Assembly: GCA_001969505.1 (NCBI GenBank)
Contig: LSSK01000166.1
Span: 1-60,363, forward strand
From: Zancudomyces culisetae
Lineage: Eukaryota > Kickxellomycota > Harpellomycetes > Harpellales > Legeriomycetaceae
Direction of reading: 5' to 3'
Length of the DNA stretch: 60,363 nt
Below the pieces are notes generated by a model. That model was not told the DNA's origin. It searched no databases and saw only the letters and a program-made list of their open reading frames with translations. Both the position numbers and the translations under genes were made by a program. Below are positions 11,601-23,233 of this stretch, one piece after another (the stretch's first letter is position 1; each line of letters starts with the position of its first letter).

Positions 11601-14600
11601 AAAGTGAAAAGTTAAGCTTTTTAGACCGTATTTCTGGCTCTGTATGCAATAACTATCGGGTAAAGAGCCAATAGATGCCTAAAAACCAGATTCACATCCC
11701 CATCCCTATCCCTATCCTTATTCGCTTTTAATTTATTTTAATTTGGTTATCCACGCGCATTTTCTATCTCCCAATGCACATCATGTCTCTGATTGCAAGT
11801 TTACACGTTGATTGTGTAAAGCATAATTATGAGCTACCAGAGGTGAACACATTCATTCTGTTCCTATTAGACCATTCAGCTCACTTTCTTAATCTACTGA
11901 GCATTCTAAAACATGTACAAAAAAGGTGCATACGTCAATCTTTTCAAAAAAAAAAGATAAATAGTACATTCCATTCTTCTTGAGAGTTGAGCAAAAAAAA
12001 TAGTATATAATAATTTGAACAAAAATAAAACCAAATCAATGTATGGATGTAAACGCGTGCTTTTCATACTTTGAAGCTTAGCCTTGAGTAGCAAGTGAAA
12101 AAGGCTAGAAAGTGTAGTGGTCAAACGAGATATAAAATATGATACTATTTGTTTGTTTTTTTTTGGTCGGGAGTACGCTTCTTTACCCACTTTCATTTGT
12201 TTGGGTTTTAGTCATGGCTGTAAGATAAAAAAAAATGGCGCAAAATAGATAGTAAAGTAATTATACAAGAAATATAACATCAACATAGGTATTATGTATC
12301 ATCATCATTATCACAATTTAGAACTGGGGGTACCAACATGTACTAATTTTTTTTATCCCACTTTCTTTAATGTGGAACAAAAAAAAACAAAAAGCAACCA
12401 AATAAAATAGGAGATTTGAGGCGGAGGTAAAAGGTTGTATGAATGATATAGGAAAAAGATCCAGAGACAACCTCACAAATAAAAAGAGCATTTTGGAAAT
12501 CAAAGCCTTTTGCACTTTGCATTTTGCTTTCTTGTACTTTATTTTTTCATTTTCCAAATATGTGGCACAAACAATGCGGTGTGGATTTACACATTATTTT
12601 CCTTGTTGTTCACATATCAAGCTCCAAGTATGATATACAAGCTACGTGGAAAAACAGTATATAGGAACTGTTACTCATTGCCCAAAAAGCGGAATTTTGC
12701 CACTATTGATATATGCAATATGACAAAATGACCCAAAATAATGAATAGCCCCCCCCCCCCCACATCTTGTTGCACTTTGATCTTTTTAGTACTCTTTTTC
12801 TTTTTAGTGTGAATCATTACTTTTTTTTGTTGGAAAATACTTTTATAAGCTCATGATGTTTTATTCGGTGGTAAATTTGCGAACAAAATGTACATCAAAT
12901 GAAAAAAAAATAATTAAAAAAGCTTGTATCCAGAAAGAGGGGGAAGGTCAGAATGATTATTGGGAGGGGAGGATGTGTAACGATGTACATATCTAAGCGT
13001 AGAAAAAAAATTCAAGGTAGTGATAAACTATGTATTTTTTCGGTAATATATTCAGCCTTTTGCCATTTCTCGTTGTATTTTTTTTATTTTAGCTTTTGCA
13101 TATTGTGCTGAGAAAATCAGTAAATTTCAATTGGAGATGTATTTAATGTGATTACGAAGAAAAATAAGTAAGCTTCTTACAAATTTCCTATTGTTCTTAA
13201 AAATTAGCATAAAAAAATGAGGAGTATTAATAATAATAATATATCACTAGAGAGAAACCTGCAAAAAATGAGGAATAGGATTACAAAATAATGGGCAACT
13301 TATTTTCCTGAGATTCTACAGAAATGATATCCGACCTGTGTAAATTACAAAATAATTACCAGAGAAATGGCAGAGGTAAAAAAAATGGAAAAGGGTAAAG
13401 TTTGTCTGGAATAAAGAAAGGTGGCTAAAAAAATAAAAACTTAGAAATCACATATTGTTTACTGTCCTATTTTCCTGAGGGAGGAGGCGGGCAAAACAAT
13501 TGGGACAAGTTGTCAAGGGATATTTGCGTTAGATTATAGGATATACATTTATTATCTGAAAAAAAAGGTGTGAATTACAAGCAATAACGAAAACTCCAAG
13601 TAAAGATTGGTAAATAATTAGCGACAGTCATCAATTACAGAAAAAAAAATCAAAAGGGGTAGAGATGATATTATAATATAATGGTAAATTGGGTCGTTTA
13701 CTATTCGATTATTAGAAACAATTGCAGTTGAAATGAGTAAAAATAACAAGTAGCTCTCAAAATATCAAAGAATATGTAATAATACAATTAAATAATTGAT
13801 AGCTTAGAGAGTGACATTCATAGACTCTTTACAAGAGCTTCATAAAAGAAAAATTAAAGGGAAATAAATCATGGTTCTTTAAGTATAACATGGATTTGTA
13901 AAACGGAAAATTAACAAAAAAAAAATTAAATAAAAAACAATTACACAATACATACAAATTGTTAGAGAACAATGCCTGCTAATTAGAAGAAAATACCAGT
14001 GCTTACTTTATTCATTCATTTCATTACTCACATGTATATCCTTACTAACAAAAAGTCAAGGTATATATAAATGCAATGGGCAAATACTTGAAATTTTATC
14101 AAGTATTTATAAATCGGTGTTTTTTCTTTTGAAATATCCGACATATACTAGAATATTTAAGAAAATAGAGCTCACATAAAAAAAAGAGTAGTTGCTGTGA
14201 ACCTTATAGTCAGAGTAGCATTACGCTTGATATTTTATCGATTGTAATATTTTGATACACCTTTATAGCTTAAATACTATTTTACTTTCGGTGATAACGG
14301 AAATAGGCTACTAAAATCCAGAAAAAGTAATATCAAAACGGTGTATAACCACAGATACTTTCAACCTTCTTTTAGTAAAAAAAAACAAATACAGCAGAGC
14401 AGATACAGTACAACACAAATTATTAGCATTAGACAGCAGTGTAAAAAGATACTATCAAAAAGAAGAAGAAAAAGAAAAAGAAAAAAGAAAAAGTTGATGT
14501 AAATAGAACAACTAAACTACACATAGACTTTTAGATACGCAATAAAAAAGGAACCCGGAGAGTTATAACAGTATAATTCAAAAGGATAGATATTAAAATA

Positions 14601-14845
14601 ATACTCGTGTTAGTTAAAAACTTTAATGAACTTAAAAGAAGTGGTTTAATTGTAAAAGAGAGGGAGTAAACCAAAAAGCTGGCATTGTAAATCAACACTA
14701 GGTTTGTATCAAAAGGGCACAGAGCACATAGATAGAAAAACATAATTACATAGGATAGAACCAATACAGGAACTGGTTGAGATATTGGGAAAGATATTGA
14801 AAGAGTGTATATAGAACTAGTAAATCATAAAGGAAATAGAGGCAA
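8608..14845. other. 6.2-kb gene-free AT-rich stretch
   Basis: The longest gap between recognisable genes. Only short, unrelated ORFs of fewer than 100 codons occur. There is a 13-C homopolymer at 12749-12761, CCCTAT-like short repeats near 11699-11722, and an AGAA-rich tract at 14460-14492 just upstream of the next gene. I see no tRNA or rRNA signature by eye, and unannotated ncRNA cannot be excluded. Confidence 0.5.
12749..12761. repeat. 13-C homopolymer
   Basis: An uninterrupted run of 13 cytosines in otherwise AT-rich intergenic DNA. Similar C or G runs occur near 39916 and 58285. Confidence 0.9.
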
Positions 14846-16756
14846 ATGTCGAGGGATTTGAGTAACGAAAACAACATACCCAGGATATTTAAAGACGTAG
14901 AATACATGCAAAAGAAGAGGCGAATATCGGTTGTGTCGGTTGAAGAGGCGCAGCTAGGGAGAGATCAAGGTGGGTTGATAGGACAGCCAAATGCGATAGA
15001 ATACATAAAGAGTGAAGGTGGTATAGCTGGGATGAAGATAGAAGGTATGGGTAGGGATATGAAGGAGGGAAGTGGTAAGTGTCAGTTTAGAGTGATTGAA
15101 CTGGGAGTGATGTACGGGATGGATGAAAGTAGAGCAGATGATGTGCTATCGATGGTTAAAAGCAAGAAAAACAAGACAGATGGTAATGTGGCCTATAAGG
15201 AGCGATCAGGGAGGACAGGGTGCATAGTGAAGAGCAAAGAGAAAATAAAGGGAAAGGGAGGAAAAGGTAGGTTGGGTAGTTCAAGAAAAGGGATATATAT
15301 TCCTCATGGAAGTTGTAGCGAGAAGCGGGAACAGAGTTGTCCTATAAAAAGAAACAAGAGCAAGATCGAATTGAGCCAAAAGGAGCATGCACAGAATTTG
15401 CCACCAATAAACCAATACACATTGAGCGAGCTGAGTACAAAGAGGATTTTTCACAACTCCAAGCTAAGACACGAGATACTATTTGAGCCAAAGCTAGAGT
15501 TCCGACCAAACTATCAAGGGGATCTAGGTACGCTAAAGAGGGAGCAGAGCAACAAGTACTGGAGTGATATAGAAAGAGCATTGCATGTTGTATATGGTAG
15601 AGATTGTAAAGTATATGAAAGCGAAGACGAGGAAATGGAGAAGGCAGCCATAAAAATAGCAGTGTTATTGCTGGAATTGAAGGCAATTATTATTGGGATA
15701 GTTAGTGATAAAAGCAGTACACTAGAAAGCAAAGAGTTGGAAGAAGTCATTGACAAGGATATTTTGATACAGCAGTTGCAAAACAGAACATTTGACATTG
15801 GTGGATTTATCAGCACAGTTTCGCAAATAATTGAAGACATCAGTACTCCAGGAGCAGCGGCAATGGTCGAATCAATAGCTACGAGTATGCAGGAAAACAA
15901 GGTTTGTGTCGCATTGCAAACGCTACTTTTAAGTTTGGAACACATTAAAATCGACATTGCAAATAGCTGGATTGAAATGTATCGACCATATATGAAGGCT
16001 ACTGCTGTGACATATGGTATAAAACATTTTGAAAACAGCTGTATATCAAACACTTCCAATCTTGCGATATCCAAAAGCTGGTGGCTGGATGCTTACAATA
16101 CACACAAATCCTCCACTGCCGACCTTTACGCCGTTTTTCTGCTAGCTTACAAAGAACTTCTCCGAAACTCTGCCCCAATTCCTTTGATTTTCCATTTTGA
16201 CACCCAGCGAATCGCCTCATTTCGCTACGACCTCCTCCGCATCCAATTCTGTAGCGCTTTTTCTCTCTCCTTCAACCACTTCCTTTCCAAGAAAAACCTA
16301 AAAACCTCTATATCTCCGCTACATCAAAAGCATCTTATCGCTGCTGTTGAACAAACCTTAGATTCTTTCCTCTCCACTCCGCTGCCCACCTCTTTTCCTC
16401 AAACCCGCGACATTGTAGACAAAGCTCACTTCGACGTGCTTTTTTCCCAGCTAGAATCCTCTTTTTTCTACAACAACAAACCTATTTTCGATTTAGCCTC
16501 CCTTGTCTTGCTCAAAGACTACCTCTTTAAAAACACTCGCGCTTCGTCTGCTGTCAGAGCAATAATCGACTCACGCATCGATTCGTCTCTTTCTCACTTT
16601 TTCAACGACTCCACTTCAAAAGCCTTCGACTTGTTCACTCCTCTTCACATCAGTTGTTTTAATTCTCAAATCTACAATCTCTACTCCAAACTTTTCTTTG
16701 TTGCTAAACACCACTGGGATGTCCACAAAAAATTCTATGCCTGTAATATAAAATAA
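14846..16756 (+). CDS. Sok1/TCP11-family protein
   Basis: A 636-residue intronless ORF. The N-terminal about 190 residues are low-complexity and basic. From about residue 200 the sequence fits the T-complex protein 11 (TCP11) family: 'FHNSKLRHEILFEPKLEFRP' is close to the conserved start of that domain, followed by 'YWSDIERAL' and a long helical region to the C-terminus. In yeast the family member Sok1 was found as a suppressor in the cAMP-PKA pathway; its biochemical role is not well known. The sense strand is purine-rich up to about 16075 and pyrimidine-rich beyond, without any frame break. It is convergent with the synaptobrevin gene. Confidence 0.85.
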   Translation: MSRDLSNENNIPRIFKDVEYMQKKRRISVVSVEEAQLGRDQGGLIGQPNAIEYIKSEGGIAGMKIEGMGRDMKEGSGKCQFRVIELGVMYGMDESRADDVLSMVKSKKNKTDGNVAYKERSGRTGCIVKSKEKIKGKGGKGRLGSSRKGIYIPHGSCSEKREQSCPIKRNKSKIELSQKEHAQNLPPINQYTLSELSTKRIFHNSKLRHEILFEPKLEFRPNYQGDLGTLKREQSNKYWSDIERALHVVYGRDCKVYESEDEEMEKAAIKIAVLLLELKAIIIGIVSDKSSTLESKELEEVIDKDILIQQLQNRTFDIGGFISTVSQIIEDISTPGAAAMVESIATSMQENKVCVALQTLLLSLEHIKIDIANSWIEMYRPYMKATAVTYGIKHFENSCISNTSNLAISKSWWLDAYNTHKSSTADLYAVFLLAYKELLRNSAPIPLIFHFDTQRIASFRYDLLRIQFCSAFSLSFNHFLSKKNLKTSISPLHQKHLIAAVEQTLDSFLSTPLPTSFPQTRDIVDKAHFDVLFSQLESSFFYNNKPIFDLASLVLLKDYLFKNTRASSAVRAIIDSRIDSSLSHFFNDSTSKAFDLFTPLHISCFNSQIYNLYSKLFFVAKHHWDVHKKFYACNIK

Positions 16757-17279
16757 TTCCCCTTTTCATTTCCCCTTTTCACGTTTTAAATTCTATGTTC
16801 ATTTGTTGTAAATAATTCCTTTTTTAATAAACCCCTTTTTTCCCTTCCACAATAAACCAAACTGTAACTTTAATATCTCTCTCTGTCTTGCTCTTAATTA
16901 TCAGTTTCTCACTAGCTTTCACCACCTCTGACCCCGATTCCGACTCACGAGCTCACGAGCTCACCTCTCATCCCCCATTAGCTCGAAAAACGTTGAGTAC
17001 TCCCTCCTTCCTCAAACATACGAGGTTAGAAGACCCAATCCCAATCCCAATCCCGATACCATTTTTTTTATTACTATTAAGGAATATATGCTCTCAAAAT
17101 AATGCTACATCATTCAAAAGAGGGCTTAAATCAATTTGATTTTATATAAACATTATAACAGCTAATAACTTTTACAATGTATCTTTTGTTTTTTTAGGTT
17201 TTTTCTTTATTCCCTAAGGCTAGTAAATGGTAAATAAAAAAGGTAAATAAAAACATGGTCTCCATCTCTTTACAGTATT
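16757..17279. other. Convergent intergenic spacer
   Basis: Lies between the Sok1/TCP11 and synaptobrevin stops and likely holds both 3' UTRs. It contains direct repeats (ACGAGCTC twice at about 16948-16964 and CCCAAT units at about 17034-17053) and A/T-rich poly(A)-signal-like words (AATAAA at about 16826 and 16852). The ORF at 16888-17139 is judged spurious. Confidence 0.5.
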
Positions 17280-17784
17280 TCAATTCTTATTTTTTCCGAC
17301 TATAGTTGCTACTATTACAGCTATCAAAATTAATAGTATCACTCCAATAATAATCTTCAGCTTCATGTCTCTCCACCACATCTTCTTGCGGACTGCTGTT
17401 GCTCCTCTGCGGAATTGGCGAGCACCCTCATTTAGCTCCTCTATTTTCATATAATTCTCACTTGAGTTTGCAATAACATAGTAAAGATGATTGTAGAATC
17501 TGAAAAAAGAATAAAAAGAATAGGTTTAGAAACGCCATGCATTTCAAAATAAAGTATGAATAAACAGCCATACTTAATCTACTCAATATTCCTGTCTGTA
17601 TAAATATTTTACTCAAGTAAAATAAAGAAAATAAATACCTGTTTTAGTCTGTAATGTATCCAATCTCTCTTCACGCTCCATCACTTTGTTAATATTCTCT
17701 TGCATGATTCCAACTACTTCATCAACCTGTTGTTGTACAGCCTTGGCCTTGTTAGGCCCACCCCTCTCTGCATTGTATTCCGAC
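17280..17784 (-). CDS. Synaptobrevin/VAMP R-SNARE (5' exon unresolved)
   Basis: Two exons are clear: 17639-17784 and 17280-17440, joined across a 198-nt intron (donor GTATTT, acceptor AAAATAG). They give an R-SNARE motif: '[18 protein letters not shown]' with the zero-layer Arg in MER, then '[20 protein letters not shown]', then '[13 protein letters not shown]' and a C-terminal membrane anchor ending [10 protein letters not shown]. The length between layers matches Snc/VAMP proteins exactly once the intron is placed this way. These v-SNAREs drive fusion of secretory or endocytic vesicles. Exon 17639-17784 begins in phase 2 after an AATAG acceptor. The start codon lies in one or more short exons upstream (within about 17785-18060) that I could not fix with confidence. 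Confidence 0.88.
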
Positions 17785-20700
17785 CTATTTATTTATGCAT
17801 TTCATACATTTATACTTAGAGCTCCATCACCTGTCAAGCTAGTTGCCTTTATAAAAACCTTAAAGTATTGCAAGGAGCACCCGTGAACTGTTTCTCCTCA
17901 CCTCTCACAATTATTCTGTAAATATTAATACAAGGTAGAAATAAATAAAATATACCAAACCACTGTTTCCTTATCTCGCGTCTCTAGCTGCCTTTACAAG
18001 GAAACAGCGTAATGATTTCATTTTTCTTACATTCTATCGTTTTTTATCGCAAATTTCCTGAATTATATCGATCCCAGCGTTTGTGGGTATAGCTCTGTAC
18101 TATCTGATGTTCTTTTCTTTTTATTTAAAGAAACTCTCTTAATACTAGGAATGTATTTTATATTCTTAAAACAATACAAAGTGTACAATAAATATAGTTA
18201 TATAATGTTTTAAAACTGGTTAATTATACTTTTTTAATTGAGCAATTTTGGAATTGTGAATTTTTTTTTCTTAGCAAAACAAACGCTAATATCGGCCAAA
18301 GTAGTATTATTTAATAAATATTACCATACAAAAAAAAATTGTGCTACTACTTTTTGCTCCGTTTTTAACTTTTCATCTACTGTTCACCTATTTACCCAAC
18401 TTTGTTATTCATAAACCCCATTCATAGCTCTTTCCAAAAACATCAATCGTTTTAAAGCTATTGCTGAATTGTAAGAAAATATGGTTGTTTTAAAATACTA
18501 GGCAGCATGACCCAATAAACACTTAGTGTAAAATTTCCCACCCAATTAAACAGAATCATTGTTCTAAACATATCCATACAAAATTCAACTTGGTGTGCAG
18601 ATTTATTGATTTTTATTTTTATACTCCAACACACTAGCAGGATATTTGTATCAGCAAAAAAAAAAATCCATTTTCACTTTCTCAGAAACAATAAAAAAAA
18701 AACAATTGGGCGTTATTGTATTATTGGATAAAATAAATATCCATCCAACTGATATAGAAATTCAGGATATAAATAACAAAGTTTGTACGGGGGGTTGATT
18801 AGTGGCAAGACTCCCTGAACTCAAAAATTAAAATTTTTTATTTTGCGTTTGTATCCAAAAAACTGTTCCCATATAATAAATAAGTGGTTCTTCATACAAT
18901 GAAGGAACATAAAATCAAAAAATATTAGAGCTTGCCTATCATAGCAACAAACCACTGCAACAAAAAGAAAAAAACAGGTCGTTCAGCTGAAGATAATATT
19001 CAGAAAAACTAAGAAAAAAGCCAAGTTATTTTAACAGGGAAATCAGTTGGTCCACATTCTTCCCACCCAATGCCTTCATTTCACCCACCTAGCACGGTTC
19101 TGTTTTGCTATTTTAATTGGCTAGCAATCAAAAATCACCACTGACTGCTTGATCATAGGACCGAAATGAAAATAAGCATGTATGATTTGTAATACCCTCC
19201 CCATTATTACTACATATTTTCCTCAACTATGTAAATACCGTTTTTTTTTTTCGTTGTGTATGTGTATATTCTTTATTTTTCGCCAAGGGAAATAGTTATT
19301 AAAGCTAATATTTTTGGAGCTGGAGTTACTGAATGAATACACCTGACATTAGCATTTTGGGGAAAGGGCAGTATCAAATATCAAATATCAAATATCAAAA
19401 AGCTGTCTTCTTTGACCACCTTTATCATTTTGAAATGAATTTATGAGTATATCAGTGCGGGTATGCAATCGAGGTTGATAGGGATAAGCAAATAATTGTA
19501 TGATTCATGTTCGCCACAATACACAATGCTGTACTTGTTTTAATAACTTTGTTCAACATACATTTATTTTACTATATATAATGTTGCATTATGATACAAA
19601 AGAACTTGAAAGTCTCAATATTTTTTTCAGATGTGTATTTGAAGATAAAAGAAAACCATGCCAAATCACGGGTATTTGGGGAAGGTGAGGAGCGAAAGAC
19701 AGAATGAGATGTAGTACAACTAAACAAAACACAGGCTAAACAAACATTACAAACGTCTCAATACTTGTAATACGCTCCTATTTACCGGCACTAGCAAAAA
19801 ATAGCAGTCCTATGACCCACACCTGCATGAATGTATGTGCATGGACCCATATTGCCGTGCTTTAATCATATGTTTTTGCCGAGTACAGGAGAGGGAGTGG
19901 TAAAGATAAACAAAAGATTGTTCATTATAATTAAAATTGGTATAGTTGATTTCAATATACCTGAATATTTCCTCCATCTTCAACTTGCTATTTTTTTTCT
20001 TTTGCTTAAACCCACAAAAAGCTGGTAGTATTTAGAACCCCTCTTCACCACCCCAAGATCTTAAATGTTTATTAGTATAAATCCAATCATCATGTTAATT
20101 GGGAAACTGGTCACAGTACTTTGTTTCTTTTTCCGCTCTATAATCACATCACCAATATTCTTTCGCTTATTCTATATCAATTCAAAACAATACATATATG
20201 ATGAGTTTGAAATCCCCAATAGTGGTTGATATAAATATTTTTTATTTAAAGAGCTAGAAATAAGCTAAAAAAACTAACTTGTCGGCAAACACAATACCAA
20301 GTTCATACAATGCAATTTAAATCCACTGAATGAGGAACAACATGGATGAGAAGAAAAAGGGAGAAAGAATAAAAAAAAAGGATATAATCTGTCCCATATA
20401 CATTTGCTTTGTATCGCCTTTTGGTTGTGGGTTTTCTAATCTTTTGGGAAAGCATGGACCAGAAATTGTATCAACTTTAAAGTCCTACTAGAAATAAAAT
20501 AGTGTAGACTGGCTGTATATCTCCTATTCAGTTCCTGTAGTTTTATGCGCGAATCGAGGGAGTGAAAATCGACTTTTGATTTTTACCAATGTATGGGGGA
20601 GGGATCGCTTTGCTTGCAAATAGGATACAAAACCCAATATCATCAGAAAAACAGACCCAATTATGCAACCAATATTGTTTGATTTACTCTTTTTTCCCCT

Positions 20701-20861
20701 TACATAATGGTTAAAATCAAAAATTTTCATAGAAATTTAGACAATTTTTAGAAATCTCGCGCTGTTTATGAATTGTCCACAAAGCAATAATACAATTAAT
20801 ACCTCATTACAAATTTTGGATCAACGCTGTACAAACACTTATTAGAGAAAACAAAGGTAGT
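17785..20861. other. Intergenic; contains the unresolved VAMP 5' end
   Basis: The first about 270 bases probably carry the 5' exon(s) of the synaptobrevin gene on the minus strand. The rest is AT-rich, with no supported gene and a TATCAAA tandem repeat at 19372-19399. Confidence 0.45.
19372..19399. repeat. (TATCAAA)4 tandem repeat
   Basis: Four perfect consecutive copies of a 7-nt unit in intergenic DNA. Confidence 0.95.
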
Positions 20862-21976
20862 ATGGAGGAGGCTAAAAGAGCAATCTCGAGAAAATTCGTA
20901 TCAAAAGCTGTGATTGACGACAAACTGGATACGAATGAACAACATAATTCAGTTGGGAATGGAGAGATAGAAGGTAAAGATTCTTTGAATTAGCCCATTC
21001 ATTTATTCTCATTCTCTCTTCTCTGTTACCTCTCATGTAAATGTAACTTTGGAAAAAGAACGTTCACCATCTGAATGACTAAATAAAATTATTTATAGCT
21101 ACAGCAGATCAAACATATGATCCACGATCACTTTATGAAAAGCTACAAGAACAAAAAGACATTAAAGAAACAGCGTTCAAAGAGGCCAAAAGATTCAGTA
21201 TGTTGTTCATTTTCCTTTTTTATGAAAACATTTTTTGCTTGCAGAAGCAGATTAAACCCCGATAGCAATCTTGTAGGTAATTTAATCCACAGGCTAGATG
21301 ACGAAGAGTATGAATTTCTAAAAGAAATAAATTCACAACAACAGGCGAAGGAAGACAAGAAAAAGGAGGAAGAGGAAAAAGAAATTAATGAGTTTCGAAA
21401 GTGAGTACTTGTCATATATAAGAAAAATGCGAATAGAGAAAAACACAATTGCTTAAACTTGCACTTGGAATGACCGATAAATATATTTTCTTGATCGCAA
21501 ACCACATATAATAGTTACTTTAGCCTTTATGCGCTACCTGAATCTCAGGCTCACACATATAGATTGATTTTTAAAGCATTCAACTTTGAAAAATGATAAT
21601 TATATACCGTAGAAAAACACAAGAAAGCAGAATGCGAGCAAAAGAAAACCTAGGACAACTGGAAAAGCTAACCAATATGATAAATGGTGTTTCCGGGGAT
21701 GAATCAAACGCTAAAGGTATTATGAAGACTTCGCAAGGCTCAAATGGCAACAACAAAACTAAGAAACGACCATTGAGTCTGATTGACAGTTTGGTTCCAA
21801 TAAGAAAAAAAAACACAACAGCTGATGGTAGAGCTGGTGTGAAGAGTGATGTGGATTCCAAACTCAGCAATGGCGAAAATGAGAGCGGGGGTAGGCGCGG
21901 GAGCGAAGAAAAAGGGAATAACGTCAATTCTCTGGATCTTTTGTGTGCGTACGAAGAAAGCAGTGATGAAGAATGA
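20862..21976 (+). CDS. PSME3IP1/FAM192A (NIP30) domain protein
   Basis: Four exons rebuilt by phase: 20862-20973, 21099-21197, 21277-21400 and 21613-21976 (introns 125, 79 and 212 nt, donors GTAAAG, GTATGT, GTGAGT), giving about 232 residues. The N-terminal domain reads 'YDPRSLYEKLQEQKDIKETA', then 'FKEAKRFSNLIHRLDDEEYE' and FLKEI. This matches the NIP30 domain, including the 'LDEDEV.FL' motif. A Lys/Glu-rich coiled segment and an acidic C-terminus (AYEESSDEE) follow. The human protein binds the proteasome activator PA28-gamma in the nucleus; the fungal role is unknown. The join at 21277 is supported because the competing acceptor at 21245 leads to a stop. Confidence 0.85.
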
Positions 21977-22096
21977 GCGGGAAAATGTATGGACAATGAG
22001 CTCAAATTTGGATGGCCAATGTCAAATCATACCAGGGATTGCATAGCACCAGCATGTATCAGATAGGATCAACGCACAAGAGACAGAAGGGAAAAA

Positions 22097-22301
22097 ATGG
22101 GGAGGTTAGTGTAGTGGATTAAAGGGTGAATGGGAATAGTCGGTGATTCCAAATCTCTACAGCATGTTCTTTGTCACCAAGGTTATAGTGGATGCGAACT
22201 CGCGCGAGAAAAGGAGAACATTGTTCCTGCGATATCTCATCCCTCTCATAACGGCCTTGGAATACATAGAAACGCTTTTTAAAAATTACAATGTACTATA
22301 G
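22097..22301 (+). CDS. Possible tiny membrane protein, two exons (hypothetical)
   Basis: The ORF 22164-22301 encodes 45 residues (MFFVTKVIVDANSREKRR...) ending in an amphipathic to hydrophobic segment (LFLRYLIPLITALEYI). A candidate intron 22105-22162 (58 nt, donor GTTAGT, acceptor CTACAG) would add an 8-nt first exon starting at ATG 22097 and keep frame (M-G-S-M-F-F). The sequence is noticeably less AT-rich than its surroundings. I do not recognise the family. The same DNA has nested complementary arms (CCAAGG 22177-22182 with CCTTGG 22255-22260; GGATG 22190 with CATCC 22238), so a structured RNA is an alternative. Confidence 0.3.
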
Positions 22302-22512
22302 TATCGAACAAATAAAGAAACAAATATACCATTAGATAAGGGGTGTTAACAAAAAGTGTATTTATTTCCTTAGATACAAAGTTTAAAGAAAAAGGTCATA
22401 TCTTTAAAAAATATATATACTAGTAATATATATGACAGAAAAACGACTAAAAAACTACGTTTTTAGTGGAATTGAGAGAGGAATATAGAGCCGAACAAAT
22501 ATTATAACATGT

Positions 22513-23233
22513 TTAGTCGAACAAACCGAAGCCCATATCGTCATCGGATTCCTCCTCTGGCTCTGGTGCGGCAGCCTCTGCAGCAGCTGAGGCTGCACCG
22601 GCGTCACCGGCAGCTGGAGCAGCGGCGGCTGGGGCAGCAGCAGCGGATCCAACGTTCATCAACATATCGGAGATGTTGCGTCCAGCAAGGGCCTTTGCGA
22701 ACAGATCGAAATAGATGGCATCGATTTGGACGTTGGCGGCCTTGGTGATGGTAGCCAAGTTGTCAGCCTAAAGAAGAGAAAAATATCAAAAATGTTAGAT
22801 ATGGTTAGATATTCATGATTTTGTTTATTTTGACTATATACAAACAGTCAGGCCAAAAATAACAAAGCATTTGATATAGGATTGACAAAAAACAATTCCG
22901 AAATGCTTGTTTGACCATTTTGAATCCGCATTTGATACTGGTAATTGTAAATCCAAAACAAAAATACAATTCTGAAGAATTAGTATACATTTGTGGATTC
23001 AAAATGTGCCAAACCGTAATTCCAATTCAATTCAACTGTACTTCCAGCTTAGAAATTGAATCCATAACAATCGCTTTTAACATTTCTGCAGTTAAACACT
23101 TTATTTTCAAGATATCGATCCCTTATTTTGCCTGTTTACAATGGTCTTGATGTAGATTACTTACTGTGATTTCGACGTTATCGTCAGCCAAGATCAATGA
23201 GGCGTATACAATAGCTTTCTCTGCGACGGACAT
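22513..23233 (-). CDS. RPP1: 60S acidic ribosomal protein P1
   Basis: Exon 1 is 23165-23233 (23 residues, MSVAEKAIVYASLILADDNVEIT) and exon 2 is 22513-22767, separated by a 397-nt intron (donor GTAAGT, acceptor CTTTAG); total 107 residues. The N-terminal helical dimerisation domain continues as ADNLATITKAANVQIDAIYF. An Ala/Pro-rich hinge follows, and the protein ends in the conserved acidic tail EEESDDDMGFGLFD, which recruits elongation factors and is the GTPase-stalk signature. P1 forms heterodimers with P2 on P0 in the large ribosomal subunit. Codon use is more GC-rich than its neighbours, as expected for a highly expressed gene. Confidence 0.96.

Noticed and set aside
17034-17053. CCCAAT repeats (and CCCTAT near 11700) as interstitial telomere sequence
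   Set aside because: The unit is not the fungal TTAGGG/CCCTAA repeat and there are only three to four copies.
16888-17139. 83-codon ORF with hydrophobic start downstream of the Sok1/TCP11 gene
   Set aside because: It consists of pyrimidine-rich 3' UTR sequence with short repeats (CCCAAT), and continues the skew of the upstream gene rather than being a new gene.
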